Below are positions 22,201 through 34,200 of a stretch of DNA of 64,000 nt, in pieces. Where the stretch lies: contig NC_070607.1 in NCBI RefSeq assembly GCF_027172205.1, forward strand, positions 5,962,001-6,026,000, in the 5' to 3' direction. This stretch comes from Podarcis raffonei (taxonomy: Eukaryota; Chordata; Lepidosauria; Squamata; Lacertidae). A program made the position numbers and the translations under genes. Position 1 is the first letter of the stretch. Every line of letters starts with the position of its first letter. The notes beneath the pieces were generated by a model, which did not search any database, was not told the origin of the DNA, and saw nothing but the letters and a program-made list of their open reading frames with translations.

Positions 22201-25200
22201 CTTTCAAACTACTAGGTTGACAGGAGCTGGGACTGAGTAACAGGAGCTCACCATGTTGCGGGGATTTGAACTGCCGACCTTCTGATCGGCAAGCCCTAGG
22301 CTCTGTGGTTTAGACCACAGCGCCACCTGCATTCTATTCTATTCGGCCTTGGTCAGATCCCACCTGGAGTACTGTGTCTACAACTTAAGAAGGCTGTTGA
22401 CAAGCTGGAATGTGTGCAGATGAGAGCAACCAAGATAATCAAGGGTCTGGAAGCCAAGCTTTATGAGGAACAATTGAGGGAGTTGGGTATGTTTAGCCTG
22501 GAGAAAAGGAGACTGAGAGGAGATATGATAGCCATCTTCAAATATCTAAAGGGCTGTCACATGGGTAGGACCCGAACCAATGGCTTCAAGTTACAAGAAA
22601 GGAGATTCTGACGGTACATCAGAAAGAAGTTATGGACTCTTCCAACTCCACAATTCTATGATTCTGTGTTATATGAGGGTGGCTAACCGTAATCAGAGTA
22701 CTCAGGGAAAATGGGAAGATTGTAGCTGCAGGAAGGGTTTTGAGGCAGAACACTCTGGCAGAAAGTGGTAGACACACTATTGGGTTGAAATGGCAAAGGA
22801 CTTGCCTTTGGATCAGATACTTAGTGAATTCTTTTCACCCCTCCCCCAAGACCCGGGAGCGATTGGTGAGAGAGCCTGCGGAAGAGACATAAAGACTTTG
22901 ACAGCTGTCAAACTAGCTGTCAAAGTTGGGGGAAAAAGGAGAACTTTGTTTCTGCTGTCTTTGCTGGTTATATTCGTTACAATTTGGTAACAAATTGTTA
23001 AAAATAAAGAAGAAAAGGCTAACTTGACTTTTGGGTTGGAACTGGAAGATACTAAGAAACCAGAATCCCTCTAGAGGGGGTTTAGGACATTACAAAAATG
23101 GCTGTAAGTGGAAAAACACTGGCTGAACTGGAGAGGACTTTTTTTCTCTTGGGAAAGTTGCAGGAACAGAGTGATGTTTTGGCTACAAATGTTACAATAC
23201 TGAATGGAACAGTAAATAAAGTTACTGAGCCTGGGAGGGACTTGACTCAAGTCTTTGCAGCTGAACAGGAAAGTTTTGCAGTTGAATTAAAATTTTTTGC
23301 AGCTGAACAAGAAAAGAAATTTGAGAAATCTGAGAATGTGATGAAAGAGGAACACGATGATTTGAAGGAAAAAGAAGGAGGAGCTATAATGCTACAGATG
23401 GTTGAGGAGAGCCAGAGGCCGGTTAAGTTGGATATAAAGGAAAACAAGATCAGGATGATGGAAATTTGGTTTGAATTGAAGAATGGAAAATGGAGAGATC
23501 TCCCTATATGGAGATCTGAAGACATATGGAATACAAACCTGGTTAAAGTGGAAACTGGAGCTTTTGGGACATTTGGACTTAAGAGAAGTAAGAAACAAGA
23601 TCTTGGCTCCATTTTTAAATATGGAGGCCTAGCTGGAAGAAATATGGACCTTATTGGGACAGAGCTCCTTCGAGATTCGGAGTTTAAAATAAAGGACTAT
23701 CAAAAAAACCGGCAGAGAGGAATTGAGAGAGAGTTGAGAGCCTCGGACGTGAGGTCGCCAGGCTGACTGCAGATGGACTGATGGCCCTTATGTTGGGGTT
23801 CGAAACCGGGAAAGGGGGTGGTGGTGCTTTGGGAATCCAAAGGGTGTATAACTATATTCTGTTTTAATTAATTTGGTTTTGCCACTAACATAAAAATGGG
23901 GATTTCGGGGAAGGGAATTGGGGCCGACCTTAGAAAAAGATTTTTAAGAATAAGTATTGACGTATAAAGATTGAGGCTTTTAAGTTAAAACTGGTTAATT
24001 AAAATGAATTAGAGAAAATAAGGTAAAGTGTGGGGACAAGAATTTGCTGAGCTAAAAATTGGAACTGGAATACAAGAAGGGGAGGTGTGGGGAAGTCAAG
24101 GAAATTGGTTATTGAAAGCAAGAAATGTAAACTGTATGAGTTTTTAATTTTTCTTTTTTCTGTTTTTTTCTTTTTTGGTTTTTTTCTTTACTTTTTGAAA
24201 ATTTTAATAAATATTTTTTTTTTAAAAAAAACAGATACTTAGTGAATTCTTGATAACCAGAAGAGAGGTGGTGGCTGCACAGTGGACCAATTGCACCTTC
24301 ATAACTGAGTGATAGTTTTCTTTGTGTTTTTAAGGGATGTCTCTTTTCTGTATGACCTCGCTGCTGAGAAAGAGGCAAAGAATCCTCCCCCAACTCCTGT
24401 CTCTCACAAAACCTCAACAAATTTGCAGCAGCAGGAACCCACTGCAGCTAAACTTGTGAGTTGAATCTGACTCTGTATCGAGAAACTGTGATAACTTTAA
24501 AGACAGGAATCAGCTTTTACACATTCTTTCAGGATGCTGAGAGACAAGATGGACTTTGAGCTGAGCATTGACTAGAGTGTTCTGAATTTTTTTTCCCACC
24601 CAGCATAATATTTTAAATCTGGAATGAGCAGTGGGAATTGAAAATAAGGACTTTACCATTTTTTGTGTACCATGGTTTTCTAAGCTTGCTAAATTCACTC
24701 CCCAACGCCACAAGGAGTTTGAGATGGCATTTGCCTATTTATTTTGCTTGGCTGAAAAAAAAATCTGTTAGAAAACATTTACCCACTGATTTCAAGGCTG
24801 TACATAATAGTCCTGTGCAGTTGTAGCACTTAATCACAGTTTTTCTTAAAGATGGTTAAGCACTTAATCTGAATAATTGCCCCAGCCAGAAGGCAGGCAT
24901 GCAGATAGGCAGGCAGGCAAATAAACAAGCAGGCAGTTGTAAACCAAGCCGAGGCCTCCAGCAAGGGAAAGCAAGTCTATATATTTATTTCGTGGTGATC
25001 CACATAAACACGGTCGTGTGCGAGTGGGATGCACATTAAGTGGAGGTGTGTGTGCCTGTATAAAAACCCAACTCTATATATCCTCTTGGGAGTATGTGGA
25101 TTCCTTATGTCTCATAGTAGCATATTTTAATACCTTCTCTGTTTGTTCTGTCTTTAGCCAACAGGTATAGCAGACAGTCTTGTTCCAGAGGAATTTCATA

Positions 25201-28200
25201 TTCTAAAGAACAGAGGTGTCCTGCGCTTGGAGTATTATGATGAGTGAGTGTTCCTGCACTTCTTTTAGTTGCTCCTGCGTTGCATCAGTCAGAATTAGAT
25301 TTTTTAAATAAAAAAATCTCAAACATAGATGTGAACGAGGGAAACTGCAAGCAGATTTGTTTACTATGGATTGATTAACAGAGCCCAGAGGCCAGAAATC
25401 TGAATTAGGGCTTGAAAGCGTGACTCAGGGTTGCACTCTTCCCATTGGGCATCTCTGATCTGGCACTTTTCTCCCAGCCTGATTCACTTCTTGTACTGGA
25501 GTTAAGACTGGAAGGAAAATAAATTTGAATGACACAAGGTGGGAAAAGAACAAAGACAAACATGGATGCATAATCTCATCTAGCCTAGCCCTTCATTTGG
25601 GCCCCATCTTCATGAGAAATATATACCAGATTACCATTCCCCAGCCCCACTTTTTTCCTTACGCAGGTTCATTGTAGTTGTTTTATGTCACCATGAGTCT
25701 CATTGTAACAGAGAACTTCTTCAATTAATTCACTTGCCTGCAACAGAGTGGCCCGTCTCTTAGTCTACTGTATTTTTAAATTTACACAATAAAAATAAAA
25801 TAAATGGTTGAATCCCAGAGTCCAAAGAGATTTTTCAAGTACAGTCGTCTATTGCTGTTAACATCATCATTATCAATCTGTTGCAGTAAATATACAACCC
25901 TACTTGAAGACGATGAAAACAGACTGCGGGTTTTCCCATCCATGTGAGTGACACTCTGAATCAAGATGCTTTTGCAGCGCATGCTATAGAAGGTGTTGTG
26001 AATCAGAGGCATGTCCCTTTGCTGCTGCCTTGTTAGGAAGCCGTCTGGGAGGCTGGAGGTCCTGCAGCTGATGAAGGTGATGGACACCATGCTGGAAAGG
26101 GCTGGAACAAATAATAAGGATGTTGGCGTAACAGGGGTTTCACAGGTAAATAATTCCTGCCAGTCCTGATTCAATCTCATCCTCCTTGATATTGCCCACT
26201 TCTAGTTATACTGTACATCATTGCTGGTGAACCTCTAGTTTATGGGCCTCGTTAGGCCTGCCAGACCTCAGAGGCTGTCCCCCAGCCATTTGAGGCAAGC
26301 GATGCCCACCTCCCCTAGACCTGACGTCATATATGAGAGTTCAAGCTGCAGCTCTGGCTAAAGGAAGGGGAATTGGCAATGCACTCTTAAGTATGCTACC
26401 GATTCTTCCTTTGCATCAAAGTCATCATCGCTTTTTGAACTTGGCACTCTTTTTCATTGCCTTGCCATGACAACGGAAAAAGGTGCCACATTCAAAAAGA
26501 ACTTACTTTTTGATGCAAAGAAAGAAGCAGGAGTTCACTCTCAGGACACCCCCAATTCTTCCTTTGCATCCCTGGCTTAGATTTAAGTTGCACCTGCAAG
26601 GGAGCATTTTTCTACTGCAGAGCTTAAATTAAAGCCAGGCTATGAAGGAAGAATCTGGTGCACTCTTGATTCTTTGCTTTCAAGCAGAATCAGTTGAAAG
26701 AATCAGCCATGCACCCCACAAAGTGGTTGATGCTGGGAATAGGTTTAGGGTTCCCACTCTGGCTACACATGCTTACTAGGAACAGTTGACTGGGAGGTTG
26801 AAAATCAGCAGGTTGAAAATCGGAGTCGAGTACTCTATTCCTGAACATTTTGTGCCAGTTCTGTCAGAAACAGAGGTTCATGTGGATTCCGAGAAGGCAA
26901 AGAATAAAGATTTGCTCCTTCATAACATAATTTATTTAAAGGCAGGGTAGTGCAAAAGCAGGCAGCTGATGTCCCTTCAGTCACTGGGAACGTAATAGCA
27001 AGAAATGGGGGCTCCAAGAGCAAGCCGTGGCACATACCATGGCCCTGGTCATTGCGGGCGCTCCAGAGACTTGTGTACTTAGCTTAAATTATTCACATTT
27101 TCATTTGATTACCTTTTGTATGTGATGCAGGCCTTCACTGAAGTCCCCAAGACGCAGGGGGACTGCATATGATACATAATGTCATTCTTCTCCTGCATAC
27201 ATTGAACTTACATGCAGCTTGCCAGCATGGTTGACTAACGCCTTTTTCTATTAGCAGTTCTCTAAGGTGTCCAGGTGGGATGCGGGTGGCGCTGTGGTCT
27301 AAACCACAGAGCCTAGGGCTTGACGATTGGAAGGTTGGCTGTTCAAATCCCCACGACGGGGTGAGCTCCTGTTGCTCGGTTCCAGCTCCTGCCAACCTAG
27401 CAGTTCGAAAGCACGTCAAAGTGCAAGTAGATAAATAGGTACCTCTCCGGTGGGAAGGTAAACGGCGTTTCCGTGCGCTGCTCTGGTTTCGCCAGAAGTG
27501 GCTTAGTCATGCTGGACACATGAACCGGAAAAACTGCGGACAAACATCGGCTCCCTCGGCCAGTAAAGTGAGATGAGCGCCGCAACCCCAGAGTCGTTCA
27601 TGATTGGACTTAACTGTCAGGGGTCCTTTACCCTTTACCTTCAGCTTTTTAAGGTGTCAAGAAATAGTAGCCACTAATGCATTGAGTGCTCATGTCCTGA
27701 GGATCCTGATACGATCCATGCTCACCAGTTACTGATTTCTTAACGCTGTTGCTCATCTTGCTCTTCCTGGTTTAAAGCTTTCTGTGTCACTGAAGCAGTC
27801 TTGTGTTTCACTGGCCTTGTCCTGGATTCATGTACTATGACACAATATTGCTGTGGAGTTTGGACATAGTTCTTTCGTGACTTACCAGGTGCTTTTTTGC
27901 CATTAAGAGGCTTGTTGTTGTGTTGTCAAACTGAAAGAATAAGTGGGAGTAATCTTAGATTATCGGATGGAGAGAATTAATATACTGGAGTACAACATGC
28001 AATCTAGTATTTAGGGCAAAGGCAGACATAGCATTTTAAGAATGGCAGGGGAGGTTTGTTAGCACTTTCACTGCCTTGTAAATTCTTTAATAATAAAATA
28101 TTTAAGATAAGGGACAAACATATATGCAAGCAAACACATTTGTGATTTAAAAATATTATCCACCTGATAAATGAAGAACATGACTGAAGCATTTAACTGA

Positions 28201-31200
28201 CTGGCATTCATTTGTTAATTTAAATAATGTATATGCCTCCTTTCAGTAAAAATACTTTCAAGGTTGTCTAGAAATAAAAGCAATAAAAACCCCCAATGAT
28301 GACAGTAAAGGCAGTATCAAAGAGCTCATGCTTAGCTCTACAAAAATCACAACTTCTTTCTTGCCTCTTTCCCAAGATGCACAATGTCCTGGAGGTGCTT
28401 AAGGTGGAGCAGAACATCTATAACATAGTGTTTCATGAAATCATCCGGCAAGTCAGTGTGGACTGTGCAGAACGGGGAGAGCTCCTTTCCAAGCTCAGGT
28501 CAGCGATCTAAGGAGCTCAACACCTTAAAATTAGTCCTGCAAGAAGAGGAGTAGGTGACTGTTCTGGCCTGCACTGCAGGTTTGAGTGTCTGTACAATTA
28601 TATGATAGCCATGTTCAAATATATAAAAGGATGTCACATAGAGGAGGGAGAAAGGTTGTTTTCTGCTGCTCCAGAGAAGCGGACACGGAGCAATGGATCC
28701 AAACTACAAGAAGATTCCACCTAAACATTAGGAAGAACTTCCTGACAGTAAGAGCTGTTCGGCAGTGGAATTTGCTGCCAAGGAGTGTGGTGGAGTCTCC
28801 TTCTTTGGAGGTCTTTAAGCAGAGGCTTGACAACCATATGTTAGGAGTGCTTTGATGGTGTTTCCTGCTTGGCAGGGGGTTGGACTCGATGGCCCTTGTG
28901 GTCTCTTCCAACTCTATGATTCTATGATTCTATATGCAAGTGCAGAAAAAACACAGCTTGTGGTACTGCACTAGACACAGAAGTCAGCTTTCTGGGAATG
29001 TTGCCTTTGATTTGTTTTTTTTTAAACTACTTGCTAGTCCATGTGATGTCACATCCCACATTCTTTATTTCCTCTTTCAAGATGTGCTTGAAAGTGTGCG
29101 GGAAATGCCTGGTGAAATGTGAGAGAGCAGAGGTGTCTGAATATGATTCCAGGGGTCAGGAGGCAGGACATCGTTGCCCTGCGTGCCATCTCCATGGGTA
29201 GCAGAAGAAGAATTATGAAGCTGCAGCATTTTGCAGCACTGCACAGTCAGCTATCTTTGTCATCTTTCTTTGACACCTTTTAAATATAAAAACCTTCCAC
29301 CTTGTGCAGAGAGATTTGACTCAAGTTGTCTCTCATGCTCCTCAATAAATGCATTAATAACACTGGTCAACAACAAATTTGTTGTCTGCATTTTTTCAGT
29401 TGATTTAGGACGAATCTGATGCACTGAATCCAAAAATCACATTGGTTTTGCTCAATCAGGTCAAGTTTTTGAGCTATGGCCACATGTCGTTTTTTTCCGT
29501 TTTTGTTCACATGTACGCTTGTGTGGAGCATTTTAGAAGAAGTTGGTGGGGGTAAAATGCCATGTCGAATAACTGTTTTGATTGGAAATGATTATTTTAA
29601 TGACAAGAAGTATTCAGGTCCGATAGTTCTGGGTGATTATGTCGAAAAGGGATCAGTTTGAAGTCATAAAACCTCGAAGTCTTCCATAAATTGGTCCAGC
29701 AAAGCATCAAGTTGGGGGATCAAAACTAAGTTAATGGGGCAGCCGCCCCACGAAGTGTATAGGAAACTCCACCTGCGCATGCGCCAACTTATGACTTATG
29801 ACTTATGGGTGGACCAATGGCAAGAGGAGTCTGAACTTTGGAATTCCCATGGTTTGGAGGGAGCCGACAAACCATGTCACTGACTGCTACTTCTGCGCTG
29901 TTGATGTGACTGGGATCAACAGAAAGAACTGGAGCAGCTTCAAGTATCCTGATCTTCAATCAGCACTTCGTCCTGTAGCTCATTGTGATAAAATTCCAGT
30001 GCCTATCTTCGGAGAACTTCCTGGCATTAGTGACGAAGATGCCTCCAGTGTTGAAGGACATGAAGAAGAAGAAGTGGTTCTTGAAGATGATGCTCCACAT
30101 CCATTTTCCCAAAAGGAGTTGAATGATCTAGTTCGCGACCTCAGCTTGTCAAAGGACTCTGCCGAACTGTTGGCATCCAGATTGAAGGAAAAAAACCTCC
30201 TCTCTGACAGTGCTCGCATCAGCTTCTTCCGCAACAGGCATCAAGAGTACCTCCGTTTTTTCTCGGAAGAGAAGGACTTGGTGTACTGTGCAGATATTGC
30301 ACAGCTTCTGCTCAAGCTTGGAGTGCCACAGTACGAACCCAAAGATTGGAGACTGTTCATTGACAGCAGCAAGCAATTACTGAAATGTGTTCTGCTACAC
30401 AACGGCAACCAGTTTGCCTCTATACCCCTGGCTCACTCGAGTACACTGAAGGAGAACTATGAAGCGGTGAAGTATGTGCTGAAGAAAATTGGTTATGATC
30501 AGCATAAGTGGTTTATTTGTGTTGACCTGAAGATGCTGAACTTTTTGTTGGGACAACAGTCTGGCTTCACCAAGTACCCATGTTTTCTGTGCATGTGGGA
30601 TAGTAGGGACCGTGCTCAGCATTACACGAAGAAGGACTGGCCTGTGCGGGAGGAATTGGTGCCTTGCAAAGAAAGGAACATCAACGACCCTCTGGTGGAC
30701 AGAGACAGAATACTCTTCCCACCGCTGCACATTAAGCTCGGCTTAATCAAGCAGTTCACCAAGGCTCTGGACAAGGATGGTGACTGCTTCACTTACTTGT
30801 GCCAGGCTTTTCCAGGATTGACCATGGAGAAGTTGAAAGCTGGCATCTTTGACGGTCCTCAGATCCGTCAGCTCATCAGAGAACCAGAGTTCGGAAACTC
30901 AGTGAACGAAGTGGAACTGGAAGCGTGGAAGGCATTTGTTCTGGTAGTGAAGAACTTTCTTGGCAACAATAAGGCCAGAAACTACACAGAACTTGTCAAC
31001 AACATGCTGACTGCTTTCAGAAACCTGGGCTGCAACATGAGCATCAAGATGCACTACCTATTTTCACATATGGACCGGTTTCCTGAGAACCTGGGTTCAA
31101 TGAGTGACAAGCAGGGGGAGAGATTCCATCAGGACATGAAAGAGATGGAGACCAGGTATCAGGGTCACTGGGACACAGTCATGATGGCTGACTACTGTTG

Positions 31201-34200
31201 GACTCTGAAGAGAGACCTCCCTGCCGCTGAGCATTCCAGGAGTTCCAAGAAATGGAAGTTCAAGCCCTGAAGTTTGAAAAATGGTGAAGCAACATGCAAT
31301 TTACGTGTACTTACCTTTATCAATGCCCACCATTCAGTTTACAGTAAACCTGACCTGATGGAGAGAAACGGATGCCATTTCCTGATTCAGCAGTGCAAAA
31401 ATACCCTAAATCAGTTGTAGAAATCTAGACAACATTCAAAAAGTAAAAAATTGTTGCCCAGTGTAATCTATTAATTTACCAAAGAGCAAGCAAGCCCAAA
31501 CATTAGCAAAGTAGGAAACGAAACCCTAACACATATCTCAGGGATTATTACATTTTAATAATGCTGCATGATTATTCCAATCCACACGATGACAAAGATA
31601 GCTGACTTCTGCACTAGGGCTCTTTTGCAGTGCTGAAGCATGCAGCCAGCTGGAAATGGAATTTAAATGTTGGTTTTGCATGGGTTCAACTAGTGCTAGT
31701 TTCCCCATAAGGACATATGGAGGGCACTATGTTGGCTACCCCCTCATACACCAATATATTTCCTGAGGTTATAATATTAACGGGTGTCAGGACAGATAAG
31801 GCAGTTTTGCTGTGTAGTGTCAACTTGTTTTCAGCATTCTGAGCGCATTGAGAGTTCTAACTGCTTGTGTGCAAAAAGCTTTATTCTATATTTATTGTTC
31901 CCCAGCTATTTTCAGAAAGGATTCTCTCTTTAAATGATTGCTTAGCAAATATGCTTGAGTGAAACAGGGCTATTCCACCACCAGCACGCGCCTCACTTTT
32001 TCTGACATCGTCTCTCCTACAGACAAAGGTATGTTGAGCTGCTAGAACGAATTCCAAGACAGATGAGAAATCTCTACAGAGAAATGATGGCACAGAGAGT
32101 AATGGACAAACACATTACAGATGAATTATTCCATTTCAAGGAAGCTATAGGAAAACTGACAAGGTGATGATATTGACTGCTGTTTGTATTCAGCTTTGCG
32201 AATAAAAGTTGTGATTGTACAAGGCAGCTGAGGGTATTGCTCTGTTCAACTGCAGGGAGCTTAATACCATCCGAGAACATGACCGTAGAGTCACTGTTGA
32301 AGCAGAGAAAGCCTATGAGGAGCTGGCAAAGGCGGTCCAGGATTCCGAGATGAATGCAAAGTGAGTTCCAGATAAGACTGGAAGCAAGGGTTGCCGTAGG
32401 AGAATAGCTGAATGCCTTTATATTTATATCTCATGTCATTACCCCTTCAGCCTTTTGGATGAATATCGCGAACTGTATGAATTGCAAAGAAGAAGACTTG
32501 AGGCCCAGATCCACCAGTTAACCCAAGAAAAAGAGCTGTGGAGCAATGCTACGTATGAGTTGGCTCTCAAGGTAGCTGGCAAAAGAGGCATTGCGTGCTT
32601 TTGCTTTTGTTAAAAATGCTATTCTCTCCTTGTTAGATCAGAGGTCGGCAACCCTAATCGGAGGATGGGCCGGTTGACGCTCCATCCGTCTGTGCACACG
32701 CGCTCTTCTGGGTCAGAGGAGCGCCGGTGTGTGTGTGTGCGCACGCTATTTCCAGCACTCCTCCGACCCGGAAGTGCGCCAGAAATGGTGTGTGAGCATG
32801 CGCACAAGCGCTTCTCCGTCCCGCATGTGTGCGCACACGCTATTTCCAGCGCACATCTGGGTCGGAGGAGCGCCCGTGCACATGCGCACAGGCGCCATCA
32901 ACCCAGAAGTTGGTCCCTGCACTGTGCCGTGCTAGTAAGAGCAGGTGGCGGGGGCAGCAGCGTGGCGGCAGGGGGCGCCATGGGGTGGTTAGGCAAGCCT
33001 CGTGGGCCACTACTGGCCCATGGGCCTTAGGTTGCCGACCCCTGCTTTAGATTGTTTTGGCTGCTTCTGTTGCATTATCATTTGTTAAACTAAAAGTATG
33101 TCCTTTAAAACAAATTATTTCGATTTTACAGAGGGCAACAAAGAATAGGCACATTGCATTTCATTCTCTGCTAGCTGTATAGTTTAAAATATATCTCTAC
33201 AGTGGCAAGTAAGTCAGGGATCACCAACATGGTGTCTGCGGGCACCAGTGTGCCCACTGCCTCCTATGGAGCCTGCAAAAGGTCTAAGTAAATATATTTT
33301 CAAAAATGCACAAGAGTCTGTTTGCTCTTTCAGCTCAGTTCCTGCTTGAACTGATTCAGCCTCTTCTATAACAGACAACTCCCCAAACGTGCCCTCTTTT
33401 CATTGGAGGCCAGGATTGGACACCCACCGTCCCATTTTGAACAGAGGGGTGAAAGGCATGAAGAACATTAATTTCTGTGACATCAGTTTCTGTCACACAA
33501 TTAAAAAGTCTGGTTGAGCAATCGTGTGGGCCTTCCAGCCAATGACCCACTTACACTGGCATAAGTTAGTTGCCATCCTATGTACTCCCAGTACAAAAAA
33601 TGAGGAGAAAAGACAAGCATTACAAAACACAAAGCAGCCACTCACCCAGTGACCTTCGCAACAGTGGCAGTGTTATGACTGAATACCATTTCTTTGGTTT
33701 GAATTGTGTGACTTTGGAGTAGGGGCCAAGAACAACATCTGAAGGAGTTTCAGAGTTTGACATAGTCCCACTCCTTCCGAGACATGCCACTGTCCCATTT
33801 TGGCAGAATGTGGGCATAGCTCAACATACGCTAGTATAGGGGCCTTCCATCAAATCCTGAAAAACTCAAGGATTAAGGGATTGTGCCTTAAAGTTGTTTG
33901 TTTGTATTAATTTTAATTGATGGGAAGATTTCCATATGAATGTAACACAGCAGTTGTTGTTGTTGTTTGAGAGCATTAACCAGCCATTATTCTCCTTAAA
34001 AACATAAATATTGTGTTGAAATAGTTAGTTGTAATTCTGGAAATGGATCTTCACTGGCAGGGGAATATATTTTGGTACCTTGGTATTGTAGGCATCCACC
34101 AGAACTCAAAACATCCCTGTGCATATGTGGTGCATAGCACAATGCACTAAGTTTAATTTCAAACTAATTAGAAAGTACAAATTTGCAGAGTGCAAACTGC

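Noticed and set aside
24890-24940. Spaced GGCAGGCA repeats, considered as a CRISPR-like or protein-binding array
   Set aside because: Simple microsatellite drift in a vertebrate intron; no unit-spacer order.
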